NCBI RefSeq assembly: GCF_019455385.1
Contig: NZ_JACOFR010000003.1
Span: 310,001-374,000 of the forward strand
Length of the DNA: 64,000 bases
Direction of reading: 5' to 3'
Origin: Bradyrhizobium sp. BR 10289
Lineage (GTDB): Bacteria > Pseudomonadota > Alphaproteobacteria > Rhizobiales > Xanthobacteraceae
In this document: piece by piece, positions 45,535 to 54,270 of the stretch
Layout: each line of letters opens with the position of its first letter
Position numbering within the stretch: position 1 is the stretch's first letter
Notes under the pieces: model-generated
Told to the model about the DNA's origin: nothing
Databases searched by the model: none
Seen by the model: the letters and a program-made list of their open reading frames with translations, nothing else
Program-made: the position numbers and the translations under genes

Positions 45535-46923
45535 ATGGCTGCCCAGTCCGCAGCCGGCGAGCTGGATCGGACCGATATCCAGGGGATGACGATGCGGCCA
45601 TATCGCTTCCCGTTTGCGCATTATCATGTGCTGAACGTGAGCGATTCGGCGAAGGCACGGCGATGGTTCGCCGGCGTTGCCGGGCGATGCACCACGGTGG
45701 CGGGCCTGGACGCATCGCCTTCGCAGGCCTTCAACGTCGCCCTCTCATGGCAGGGCCTGTCGGCGATCGGCGTGCCGCAAGCCACTTTGTCGAGCTTCTC
45801 GCAGGAATTCCGGCAAGGGATGGCCGCGCGCGCCGACCGGCTCGGCGATGTCGGCGACAGCGCTCCGGCGCGGTGGGATCCACCGTTCAACGCGCGCGTG
45901 CACGTGCTCGCCGTGGTGAGTGCGATGACAGAAGCGGAGCGCAATGCGGCTTCGGCCGCATTGCTGTCCGAAGTACGCGACAACGGCTTGACGGCAGCCA
46001 TTGCCATCGACGCGAAACTATTACCCGGTCCGGATGGCGGGCTCGTTCCGATCGAGCACTTCGGCTACCGCGACGGAATTACCCAACCTGCCATCGAAGG
46101 CAGTGGCGAGCCCGTCCTGCCCGGCGCGGGCATTCCGGACGCAGGCGGCTGGCGAGCCCTGAAGGCCGGGGAGTTCGTACTCGGGCAGCCGGACGAGATG
46201 GGTGCGGTCGCTGACTTGCCCACCCCGGCAAGCTTCAGCGGCAACGGCAGCTTCGTGGTGCTGCGCAAGCTGCACCAGAATGTCTGGGCCTTCCGCAACT
46301 ATCTGCGCAGCTGCGCCAGGGACGACGCCGACGCCGCGCTGCTGGCCGCGAAGATGATGGGCCGCTGGCCGAGCGGCGCGCCGCTGGCGTTGGCGGCAGA
46401 GCGGGACGATCCGGCGCTCGCGGCCGATCCGCAGCGAAACAATGATTTCACCTATCTCGACGATTTGCAGGGAACGAGCTGCCCGATGGGGGCGCATGTG
46501 CGGCGCCTCAATCCACGCTCGGGGTTGACCGGCCCGAATGGCGCGTCCGTCCATCGGCATCGGCTGCTGCGCCAGGGCCTGCCTTACGGATCACGCCTGC
46601 CTGCGGATGCGACCGCCGATGACGGCGCCGCGCGCGGCGCCATCATGCTGCTGGTGAACGCCGACATCGCACGCCAGTTCGAATTCGTTCAGAAGGTCTG
46701 GATCAACGATGGAAACTTCGCGGGCCTCGAGAACGAGAGGGATCCGATGATCGGCGGCAATGACGGCAGCGGGACCTTCACGATCCCGCGAGTCCCGCCG
46801 CCGCGGCGTCGATTGAAGAATTTACCGGCTTTCGTGAGCACGCGCGGCGGCGAGTATTTCTTCTTGCCGGGCATCACCGCGTTGCGATCTCTCGCCGAGC
46901 CCGCCGCGGGCACGGGCTCATGA
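45535..46923 (+). CDS. DyP-type peroxidase
   Basis: 462 residues. The two hallmarks are present: G177-Y-R-D-G181 (the G-x-x-D-G distal motif with catalytic Asp180) and the proximal haem His321 in CPMGAHVRRLNPR. It should oxidise phenolic or dye-like substrates with H2O2 through a haem b. There is no Tat or Sec signal and no encapsulin C-terminal tag obvious, so it is cytoplasmic or exported with a partner. Its stop overlaps the start of the RoxA-like gene (ATGA). Length fits the longer (type C/D-like) DyP enzymes. Confidence 0.88.
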   Translation: MAAQSAAGELDRTDIQGMTMRPYRFPFAHYHVLNVSDSAKARRWFAGVAGRCTTVAGLDASPSQAFNVALSWQGLSAIGVPQATLSSFSQEFRQGMAARADRLGDVGDSAPARWDPPFNARVHVLAVVSAMTEAERNAASAALLSEVRDNGLTAAIAIDAKLLPGPDGGLVPIEHFGYRDGITQPAIEGSGEPVLPGAGIPDAGGWRALKAGEFVLGQPDEMGAVADLPTPASFSGNGSFVVLRKLHQNVWAFRNYLRSCARDDADAALLAAKMMGRWPSGAPLALAAERDDPALAADPQRNNDFTYLDDLQGTSCPMGAHVRRLNPRSGLTGPNGASVHRHRLLRQGLPYGSRLPADATADDGAARGAIMLLVNADIARQFEFVQKVWINDGNFAGLENERDPMIGGNDGSGTFTIPRVPPPRRRLKNLPAFVSTRGGEYFFLPGITALRSLAEPAAGTGS

Positions 46924-48809
46924 TCGATTCCAAGGAGAGCAAAATGGCGTGGAAACCGAATTCGATCGTCGCCTCACTGGCCCTGCTCTTCTCGGTCGTG
47001 GTTGCCGCACTCGTCGTGATCGCGAGTGTGATCGGCTACCCCTATGTCGCCAAGGTCTATGACGGGATCAGGGTGAAGCTGCCGGAATATCCGACCGCCC
47101 GGAACACCCGCTGGCTCGACCAGAACTGGAAGGATCAGCGCGAATGGTTTCACCACGCCGATCAGGGAACGGCGACCTTCCACATTCCCTACGAATGGTT
47201 CATGGCCCTCGAGCAGCCGGAGATATCGCTGACCTCGGTCGGACTCTTGAGCGACCCTGTCTATCTCGACCGTTTCGGCTTCATCCCCGATCCGGCCAAC
47301 CCCAAGCTCGGACTGCCGATCGGCATGGCGCGCGGCAAGGCCATGGTCGATGCCACCGCACAGCCCTGGAAAAATCCGCGGGCGCCCTACAATGACTTGA
47401 CGCGGATCGGGCTGACCTGCGCGGCGTGCCACACCGGACGCTTCACTTACAACGGGACGGAATTCCTGGTCGACGGCGGCCCCGCCCTCACCGATCTCGG
47501 CAAATTCCGGACGGCACTCGGCCTCTCGCTGTTCTTCACCAGCGTCGTTCCCTACCGCTTCGACCGGTTTGCCGAAAAAATCATTGGCCCGGATCCGAGC
47601 GAGGTGGAAAAGAGCCAGTTGCGTGCGCAACTCGGCAAGATCCTGGCGCAGGGCAAGTGGCTGTCCGATCTCGACACCATGGTTGCGCCGCAGAGCGTGG
47701 TCGAGGGGTTCGGCAGGCTCGACGCGCTGAACCGCATCGGCAACGAGGTGTTTGCGGTCGACCTCAAGACTCCCGCCAACTATGCCGCCACCTCGGCGCC
47801 GGTGCATTTCCCGCGCATCTGGGATGCCTCGTGGTTCGATTGGGTCCAGTACAACGCGTCGATCGAGCAGCCCATGGTGCGCAATGCCGGCGAAGCCATG
47901 GGCGTATCGGCGATGATCAATCTGACGGATGCGCGGGGTGGGCTGTACAATTCAGGCATCGAATTCGTGAACCTCGACAGGATCGAGAAATCGCTGGCCG
48001 GCAAGCAGCCGAATGCGAGCACGGGCTTCACCGGATTGAAGTCACCGCAATGGCCCTCCGAGCTTCCTCCGATCGACAAGACTCTCGCCGGGCAAGGCGC
48101 GGCTCTCTACAGAGAGCATTGCCAGCGATGCCACCTGCCGCCGGTGAGTTCGGCCGAGTTCTGGACCTCGGACTTCTGGTCGTTGCCGGACGGTCGGACA
48201 GTGGAGCGTTATCCCGGCGAGCGTTATCTCCGCGTCCCAATCGTCAGGATCACGGAGATCGGCACCGACCCCGCGCAGGCCCAGGACATGCTCGATCGCA
48301 AGGTCGCCGTTCCCAAGGAGCTCGATATTTCCTCCGACAGTTTCGGCCTCGCGCTCGGCGAGGTCACAGCAAAGACCGTCAAGCATTGGTATGAGGGCCA
48401 GACGCCGCCGGTCTCGCCGGAAAAGCGCGAGGATATGAACGGATACCGCGACAACGGCATCCAGGCGCCGCTGGCCTACAAGGCGCGTCCGCTCAACGGG
48501 ATATGGGCAACGCCGCCCTATCTGCACAACGGCTCGGTACCGAACCTGTATGCCCTACTGTCGCCGGTCAGCGAGCGGCCGACGAAATTCTACCTGGGCA
48601 ACCGCGCATACGACCCGGTCAATGTCGGATACAGCACCGACAGACTGGAAAACGGATTCGAGCTCGATACGCGGCTGCGCGGTAACACCAACACCGGGCA
48701 CGAGTTCAATGGTGACGGGACGAAGCAAAATGAAAAAGGCGGCGTGATCGGGCGCCTTTTGACGCCCGGGGAGCGGCGGGCGCTGGTGGAATTTCTGAAG
48801 ACGATGTGA
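46920..48809 (+). CDS. RoxA/RoxB-like di-haem cytochrome c
   Basis: 629 residues. One N-terminal hydrophobic segment at about 18-38 acts as signal anchor. Two c-type haem sites are visible: C167-A-A-C-H171 and C401-Q-R-C-H405. Between them ASWFDWVQYNASIEQPMVRNAGEAMGV and after them GIQAPLAYKARPLNGIWATPPYLHNGSVPNLY match the conserved blocks of the RoxA/RoxB (rubber oxygenase) family and related di-haem peroxidase-like cytochromes. Known members cleave poly(cis-1,4-isoprene) outside the cell, but relatives without that activity exist. Translationally coupled to the DyP gene, so both haem proteins are made together. Confidence 0.82.
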   Translation: MIDSKESKMAWKPNSIVASLALLFSVVVAALVVIASVIGYPYVAKVYDGIRVKLPEYPTARNTRWLDQNWKDQREWFHHADQGTATFHIPYEWFMALEQPEISLTSVGLLSDPVYLDRFGFIPDPANPKLGLPIGMARGKAMVDATAQPWKNPRAPYNDLTRIGLTCAACHTGRFTYNGTEFLVDGGPALTDLGKFRTALGLSLFFTSVVPYRFDRFAEKIIGPDPSEVEKSQLRAQLGKILAQGKWLSDLDTMVAPQSVVEGFGRLDALNRIGNEVFAVDLKTPANYAATSAPVHFPRIWDASWFDWVQYNASIEQPMVRNAGEAMGVSAMINLTDARGGLYNSGIEFVNLDRIEKSLAGKQPNASTGFTGLKSPQWPSELPPIDKTLAGQGAALYREHCQRCHLPPVSSAEFWTSDFWSLPDGRTVERYPGERYLRVPIVRITEIGTDPAQAQDMLDRKVAVPKELDISSDSFGLALGEVTAKTVKHWYEGQTPPVSPEKREDMNGYRDNGIQAPLAYKARPLNGIWATPPYLHNGSVPNLYALLSPVSERPTKFYLGNRAYDPVNVGYSTDRLENGFELDTRLRGNTNTGHEFNGDGTKQNEKGGVIGRLLTPGERRALVEFLKTM

Positions 48810-48872
48810 GGAGCAGATGCATTATCGCCTGAACGGCCGTCGGTCCTGCAAGGCGCGAATGGCCGCACCGGA

Positions 48873-50093
48873 TCAATCGGTGACCATCGGCCCGAACGCC
48901 TCCCATCGTTCGCCCGTGAAACGCATCATTCGGAACTCCTTGACCACGCGATAATCGGTCGGGCTGGTGTTGATGGAGAGCCCCGGAAGCAGCAGATCAA
49001 GTTGCACGCCTTTCAGGCTCGCGGCTTGCTTCATGACGTTCTCGCGCGAGAGATCGTCGCCGCATTGCTTCAAGACCTGGACCAGCAGCTCGGCGGCGCT
49101 ATAGCCGTAGACCGCGAAGATGCTTTTCCGGTCGCCTCCCGGATAATAGCCGTCCATGAAGGCGCTCCACCGCTTCATGCCTTCGTCGTCACGCCAGGTC
49201 GGGTCCGTAGCCTCCTTGAACGAGCTCGCCGAGATAATGCCCTTTGCGTTCTCGATACCCGCGGGAATCAGGACCGCATCGATCGAGGACGATCCGACGC
49301 CAAGGAGGTGAACGGGCTTCCAACCGAGTTCTGCCGTCTTTCTGATGACCTGGGCGGCGAATTTCGAGGCCGCCATGTCGATGAGCACGTCGACACCGGC
49401 CGCCTTGAGGCGCACGACCTGCGAATCGACGGTCGGGTCCGACACATCGTACGACGCTTCGCCGACGATGAGCTCGCCCGCCCTTGCGCCGAGCGCGTCC
49501 TTCAACCCGGCCAGATAGTCCCTGCCGCTTTCATCGTTCTGATAGAGCAGGCCGATTCTGGCATTCGGATAATTGTCCAGGATGAAGCGCGCGTAGACGC
49601 GGATCTCCGTGCGCAGATTGGGCGCAAAGCCCATCGTCCATGGGAAATTGACCGGATCCTCGAAACGCGTCGACCGCCCGGCTACGAAGAGTTGCGGGAT
49701 CTTGCGGTCATTGAGGTATTTCTGAACTGCGATGTTCGAGGCATTGCCGAGCGTTTCGAATGTGAACAACACCTCGTCGCTCTCGATCAGCTTGCGGACC
49801 TGCTCGACGGTCTTGGACGGCGTTGCCGCATCATCGTAGGAGATCAAATTGATCTTGCGTCCATTGACGCCGCCACGATCGTTGATCATGCGGAAATAGG
49901 CGGACTGCACCTTGCCGATCACGGAAGATGCCGAGAGCGGACCACTAAAGGGCATCGTCTGGCCGATCTTGATCTCGGTATCGCTTGCGCCCTGATCATA
50001 GCGACGATCTCCCGCAAGCAATGGGGTCATGGTGAAAAGCCCGGCAGCAAGGATTGCTGCTCTGAGGGCGTCCGTGCGCAAGCGCGCGCTCAT
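48873..50093 (-). CDS. Branched-chain amino acid-type ABC solute-binding protein (orphan)
   Basis: 406 residues. Signal peptide after the chosen ATG (RTDALRAAILAAGLFTMTPLLAG). Family blocks: DTEIKIGQTMPFSGPLSASSVIGK, GGVNGRKINLISYDDAATPSKTVEQVRKLIESDEVLF, IGLLYQNDESGRDYLAGLK and VYGYSAAELLVQVLKQCG. It binds an amino acid, amide or aromatic acid in the periplasm. No permease or ATPase genes accompany it, so it must serve a transporter elsewhere. A longer reading adds up to 139 basic residues and is rejected; GAGG lies nine bases upstream. Convergent with the haem operon. Confidence 0.87.
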   Translation of the reverse strand: MSARLRTDALRAAILAAGLFTMTPLLAGDRRYDQGASDTEIKIGQTMPFSGPLSASSVIGKVQSAYFRMINDRGGVNGRKINLISYDDAATPSKTVEQVRKLIESDEVLFTFETLGNASNIAVQKYLNDRKIPQLFVAGRSTRFEDPVNFPWTMGFAPNLRTEIRVYARFILDNYPNARIGLLYQNDESGRDYLAGLKDALGARAGELIVGEASYDVSDPTVDSQVVRLKAAGVDVLIDMAASKFAAQVIRKTAELGWKPVHLLGVGSSSIDAVLIPAGIENAKGIISASSFKEATDPTWRDDEGMKRWSAFMDGYYPGGDRKSIFAVYGYSAAELLVQVLKQCGDDLSRENVMKQAASLKGVQLDLLLPGLSINTSPTDYRVVKEFRMMRFTGERWEAFGPMVTD

Positions 50094-50527
50094 CGCTGCG
50101 ACCCTCGTTATTGGAGCGGGCCCCTCGATCCGGGCGCCGTTCACGACTTCCATGCTGCCTCGCTGGCCGAAGCGCAAACGCATCACGTGACCGGCAAGAA
50201 AACCGTTCGGCCGGATTGGACCAGAGCGGGCAAGCGCAGTCCAACGAGCCCTGCCCGCGGTGTGTTGGGAAATCTGCCCGATGTGCGGCGGCAAGCCGGG
50301 CATCGGCGGCCGCGCCGGCGCTTCGGCGCCGTGGCCGGCGTCAGTCTCGCGCCAGCTTCGCACGATAAACCAGCCAACGGGATGCGACGGCCGCGCTCGG
50401 TGGACTCCGCCGGCACGGACTGAATGTGAACTGAGGGAACGAGAGGCAGATGCGATGGACGCCTCCGTTTCGCGCGACTGAGAAACGGCGAGCCATCTGA
50501 CGTCGTCCATTTTTTTCCGGTCAGCCT
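50094..50527. other. Gene-free stretch between divergent genes
   Basis: Promoter region for the solute-binding protein (minus) and the TPR-glycosyltransferase (plus). A run of seven T lies 15 bases before the latter start, and its ribosome binding site is weak. Open frames that cross it are GC-shadow readings with no family similarity. Confidence 0.5.
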
Positions 50528-52396
50528 ATGAATCGCCAGGAGCGCCGCGCGGCGGCCAAACAGTCCCAAAGGGTCGCACCGCAAGATCTAGAGGCCGTGA
50601 AACGAAGCCTTGAGGCTGCGAAACGGGGCAAGTTACTGTTTGATCTCGGCCGCTACGCCGAAGCCCTGGAGTGCTTCAACGCATTCGACCGGATCAATCC
50701 GAATGTCGCAGCCCTGTATCAGACGCGCGGCCTTTGCCTCCAGCGGCTCGATCGGTTCGCGGAAGCGCAGGCCGACTTCGAGAGGTCCATCGCGCTGAAC
50801 CCTCGCGAGGCGGAGACGCACAAAAACCTCGGCGCGCTTCATTCAAGGCTTGGCCGCATCGAGCAGGCCTTGGCGAGCCTCGATCGCGCGCTCGAACTTC
50901 GTCCGAACTTTTCCGCAGCGCTCGACGAAAAGGCGCGCGCCTTGTGGACCCTGCAATTGCGGGGTGAAGCTCTCGTGGTCTTCCGCCAATCGCTGGCAAT
51001 CGACCCTGATAATGCGGACACGACCCGCAATGTCGCGCTGCTGCTGCTCGAACTCGGCCGGCATGCGGAAGCTCTGGAGTCCTTCAATGCCGCCGTGAAA
51101 CTCGATCCGGAGTCCGCAGCGTTGTATCAAATGCGCGGCGTTTGCCTCCAGGAGGCGGGCCGGTTCGAGGAAGCGCAGGTCGACTACGAAAGGTCTATTG
51201 CGCTGGACTCCAGCCTGGCGGAGACGCACAACAACCTCGGCGCGCTTCATTCGAGATTGGACCGGATGGAGCAGGCACTTGCGAGCATCGATCGGGCGCT
51301 CGAACTTCGACCGGATTTTGCCTCGGCGCTTTCCAACAAGGCGGTGGCATTGTCGCGCCTGCAATTGCTGGACGAGGCCTTCGCGGCCTTTCACAGATCC
51401 CTGGCGCTCGACCCGAACGATGCGCGGACGATCTGGAATCTCGCGCTGCTTCAGCTGCTGACCGGAGACTTCGCGCGGGGCTGGTCGGGACGCGAGGCCC
51501 GTTGGAACGTATCGTCTCTCGGCCATGCCGATCGCGGCTTTTCCCAACCGCTTTGGCGTGGTGACCAGCCGATCGAAGGCAAGACCATCTTGCTTCACGC
51601 CGACGAGGGATTGGGCGATGCCATTCAGTTCGCGCGCTATGTGCCCATGGTGGCCGCACTCGGAGCGCGGGTCATCCTCGAGGTTCACTCTCCGATCCGG
51701 CAGATTTTGGCGGGCATCACCGGCGTCGCAAATTGTATCGGCCGACCGTCTGCGAATTTGCCTGCGTTCGACCTGCACTGTCCTCTTGGCGCTCTGCCAT
51801 TGGCGTTCGGGACCAGGCTCGATACGATCCCGTTCGCGGAGCGGTACCTTGCTGCGCCTCCGGCGGCGTGCGTAAAGGCTTGGCAAGACCGGCTTGACGA
51901 TCGGCTTGAAGACCAGCTTGGCCCCCGCAATCGCCTCCGTGTCGGTCTCGTCTGGTCGGGGAATCCGGATCACAAGAACGACCACAACCGTTCGATGGCC
52001 CTGCGCACGCTTGCTCCTCTGCTGGATTGCGACGTCCAGTTCGTCAGCCTGCAGAAGGGCGTTCGGGATCAGGACCGTGCCTTCCTCGGCGAACGTCCCG
52101 ACATCATCGACCTGACGGACCAGATCAAGGATTTCACCGACACGGCGGCGCTGGTGTCATGCCTCGATCTGGTGATCTCGGTCGACACCAGCGTCGTTCA
52201 CCTTGCCGGCGCTCTCGGCGCTCCCGTCTGGACGATGTTGCCTTTCACCCCGGATTGGCGCTGGCTGCTGAACCGCAACGATAGCGCGTGGTATTCGTCC
52301 ATGAGGCTGTTCAGGCAACCCAGCAGCGGCGACTGGGCGAGCGTCGTGGACAGCGTTCGCCACGAACTCGAGGGCCTGGTTGCCGCAGCGAGGTGA
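50528..52396 (+). CDS. TPR protein with glycosyltransferase family 9-like domain
   Basis: 622 residues, no signal peptide. Residues about 35-310 contain seven or eight TPR units (LFDLGRYAEALECFNAFDRINPN, ALYQTRGLCLQRLDRFAEAQADFERSIALNP and so on), some nearly duplicated. From about 335 a GT-B-like domain follows: GKTILLHADEGLGDAIQFARYVPMVAALGARVILEVH, RVGLVWSGNPDHKNDHNRSM, and LDLVISVDTSVVHLAGALGAPVWTMLPFTPDWRWLL, where S-V-D-T-S-x-x-H-L-A-G is the nucleotide-sugar site. Similar TPR-glycosyltransferases modify proteins or surface glycans. It ends just before the triplicated gene array. Confidence 0.85.
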   Translation: MNRQERRAAAKQSQRVAPQDLEAVKRSLEAAKRGKLLFDLGRYAEALECFNAFDRINPNVAALYQTRGLCLQRLDRFAEAQADFERSIALNPREAETHKNLGALHSRLGRIEQALASLDRALELRPNFSAALDEKARALWTLQLRGEALVVFRQSLAIDPDNADTTRNVALLLLELGRHAEALESFNAAVKLDPESAALYQMRGVCLQEAGRFEEAQVDYERSIALDSSLAETHNNLGALHSRLDRMEQALASIDRALELRPDFASALSNKAVALSRLQLLDEAFAAFHRSLALDPNDARTIWNLALLQLLTGDFARGWSGREARWNVSSLGHADRGFSQPLWRGDQPIEGKTILLHADEGLGDAIQFARYVPMVAALGARVILEVHSPIRQILAGITGVANCIGRPSANLPAFDLHCPLGALPLAFGTRLDTIPFAERYLAAPPAACVKAWQDRLDDRLEDQLGPRNRLRVGLVWSGNPDHKNDHNRSMALRTLAPLLDCDVQFVSLQKGVRDQDRAFLGERPDIIDLTDQIKDFTDTAALVSCLDLVISVDTSVVHLAGALGAPVWTMLPFTPDWRWLLNRNDSAWYSSMRLFRQPSSGDWASVVDSVRHELEGLVAAAR

Positions 52397-52437
52397 GGGC
52401 CTCGTCACGGCAAACGGCGCGGGCCAGGCGCCAGGCG

Positions 52438-52563
52438 CTAGGACAGACCCTTGACATGAGGGGTCACGCTGACGGGACCTGCATCAGGTTCGGTGGCCGT
52501 CTGAGCGCTCGCGGCTTTCAGGTCGGTGAGCGCTGTCGCTCCGACGGAATTGATGGCAACCAT
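52438..52563 (-). pseudogene. Truncated third copy of the tandem family (41 codons)
   Basis: ATG with AGGAGG before it opens a 41-residue reading frame whose first 25 residues (MVAINSVGATALTDLKAASAQTA...) match the two full paralogues almost exactly, ending PHVKGLS-stop. The match to the paralogues continues to about residue 38 (V-x-V-x-P-H-V-x-x-L-S) and then stops at a TAG. Everything coding for residues 42-229 is missing. Either a decayed copy or a retained leader peptide; the intact ribosome binding site means it may still be translated. Confidence 0.8.
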
Positions 52564-52730
52564 TTAGGCCTCCTGGTCTGTGTTACCTGGACGTCCGCCA
52601 ATCATTGCCGGGTCACAAGCAGGGGGCTGGCTTCATGCCAGTCGTCACGATCGCAGCCGCACGTTCATCAGTTCCGACGGAGTCGAAACGGATGAACCGA
52701 CAAGGGCGCGATGGCGTTGGTCCGGAGCCT

Positions 52731-53414
52731 TTACGAAGATTTCGCCAAGCTCGCGTCCGGCCAAGTTACGTAATAATCTTGCCCATTGATCGACCCGGTC
52801 GCCTGACGAATGCCTTGCGCCTGGATCTCGAGGTAGAGCTTCTTGTTGAAGGTACTGCTACCGAAGCTTACGCTGCCTAGGAGGTTTCCGCCGCTATAGA
52901 GATCGTACAGATTTGACTTGTAGCCGAGTTCGGGCACGTCGCTTGCGCGCTGTATCTTCAACGTTCCGTTGGCAAGCGCCTCGTTGAAGCCCGGCTCATC
53001 GGTCCAGGCCTCCATACCGTACTGGAGAACCATTTGCTTGAAGTCCGCATCGCTCACCGCGACGCCGTCAACGCGCACGACCGCATCCGCTCCAAACCCC
53101 TTCAGATATCGGGCCTGATCCGCCGGAAGCTCGGAGAGCTTCATCATGGGCGATTCGACAAGGCCTTCGCGCGCACGAGCGAGAGTGAGTGCATCGCCAG
53201 CAGAGCTCCCTCCCTTCGCCGCGGCAGCCTTTCCGTTGATGAGCGCGTTGATCTTCAGCAGCGCGTCAGCCACGCCCGGCGCCAGGCGAGACGATAGAGC
53301 GTTGACATGAGGGACGACGCTGACGGGACTTGCTTCGGACTTGGCAGCCGTCTGAGCGCTGGCGGCTTTCAGGATGGTGAGCGCTGTCGCGCCGACGGAA
53401 TTGATGGCAACCAT
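52731..53414 (-). CDS. Tandem-family protein, paralogue B, function unknown
   Basis: 227 residues, no cysteine, no signal peptide and no membrane segment. N-terminal MVAINSVGATALTILKAAS is mildly amphipathic. Residues 35-90 contain an Ala/Lys-rich stretch (LLKINALINGKAAAAKGGSSAG), and the C-terminal 140 residues (ESPMMKLSELPADQARYLKGFGADAVVRVDG ... GTLKIQRASDVPELGY ... YLEIQAQGIRQATGS ... YYVTWPDASLAKSS) look like an alpha/beta or beta domain. No known family recognised. AGGAGG with a seven-base gap precedes the ATG. Middle unit of a tandem triplication; about 70-75 percent like its neighbour by eye. Confidence 0.78.
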   Translation of the reverse strand: MVAINSVGATALTILKAASAQTAAKSEASPVSVVPHVNALSSRLAPGVADALLKINALINGKAAAAKGGSSAGDALTLARAREGLVESPMMKLSELPADQARYLKGFGADAVVRVDGVAVSDADFKQMVLQYGMEAWTDEPGFNEALANGTLKIQRASDVPELGYKSNLYDLYSGGNLLGSVSFGSSTFNKKLYLEIQAQGIRQATGSINGQDYYVTWPDASLAKSS

Positions 53415-53580
53415 ATGGCCTCCTGGTCTGTGTTACCTGGACGTCCGCCAATCATTGCCGGGTCACAAGCAGGGGGCTGGCCTCATGCCAGTCGTCACGA
53501 TAGAAGTCGCACGTTCATCAGTTCCTACGAGGTCGGAACGGATGAACCGACAGGGTGCGATGACGTTGGTCCGAGGGCCC

Positions 53581-54270
53581 TTAGGAAGGTTTCGCTAAGC
53601 TCGCGTCCGGCCAGGTCACGTAGAACTCCTGCCCCCGGATCGACCCGAAGGCCTGACTAATGCCTTGCGCCTGGATCTCGAAGTAGAGCTTCTTGTTGTT
53701 GATGCCGCTCCAGCCTACGCCGCCGAAATAGTTTCCGCCGCTATAGAGATCGTACTGAAACGACTCGTAGCCGATTTCGGGCACGTCGCTTGCCCGCTGG
53801 ATCTTCAACGTTCCGTTGGCGAGCGCTTCATTGAAGCCCGGCAGATCCTTCCAGCTCTCCATCGCGTGCTGCAGGACCATGCGCTCGAAGTCCGCCCGGC
53901 TCACTTCGACGGGATCAATGCGTACCGCCGCATCCGCGCCGAACCTCTTCACGTATTCAGCCTGATCCGCCGGAAGCTCGGAGAGCTTCATCATGGGCGA
54001 TTCGACATAGCCGTCGCGAGCGATTACCCTGCCAGCAGACTTCCCTGCGTTCGCCGCCGCTGTCTTTGCGTTAACGAGCGCGTCCTTTCCGTTGATGAGC
54101 GCGTCGATCTTCAGCAGCGCGTCGGACACGCCCGGCGCCAGGCGAGACGACACGGCGTTAACATGAGGGATGATGCCGATCGGACTTGCTTCGGGCTCTG
54201 TCGCCGTCTGAGCGCTGGCGGCTTTCAGGATGGTGAGCGCGGTCGCGCCGACGGAATTGATGGCAACCAT
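53581..54270 (-). CDS. Tandem-family protein, paralogue A, function unknown
   Basis: 229 residues, same architecture as paralogue B. Its linker holds a small internal duplication (DALINGKDALVNAK). The most conserved pieces between the two are MVAINSVGATALTILK, SSRLAPGV-DALLKI, SPMMKLSELPADQA, PGFNEALANGTLKIQRASDVP, YDLYSGGN, KKLY-EIQAQGI and YVTWPDASLAK. Differences cluster in the linker and in strands facing one side (for instance YKSNLYD/YESFQYD, SVSFGSSTFN/GVGWSGINN), which suggests divergence of a binding surface. No function assigned. Divergent from the LuxR gene 560 bp away. Confidence 0.78.
   Translation of the reverse strand: MVAINSVGATALTILKAASAQTATEPEASPIGIIPHVNAVSSRLAPGVSDALLKIDALINGKDALVNAKTAAANAGKSAGRVIARDGYVESPMMKLSELPADQAEYVKRFGADAAVRIDPVEVSRADFERMVLQHAMESWKDLPGFNEALANGTLKIQRASDVPEIGYESFQYDLYSGGNYFGGVGWSGINNKKLYFEIQAQGISQAFGSIRGQEFYVTWPDASLAKPS

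Noticed and set aside
50094..50510. N-terminal extension of the solute-binding protein (139 codons)
   Set aside because: Arg/Pro-rich leader that would bury the signal peptide; an ATG with GAGG directly before the signal peptide is available.
52731..54270. Tandem proteins as type I secretion (RTX) substrates
   Set aside because: No glycine-rich nonapeptide repeats and no typical C-terminal secretion signal; the type I pair is 38 kb away.
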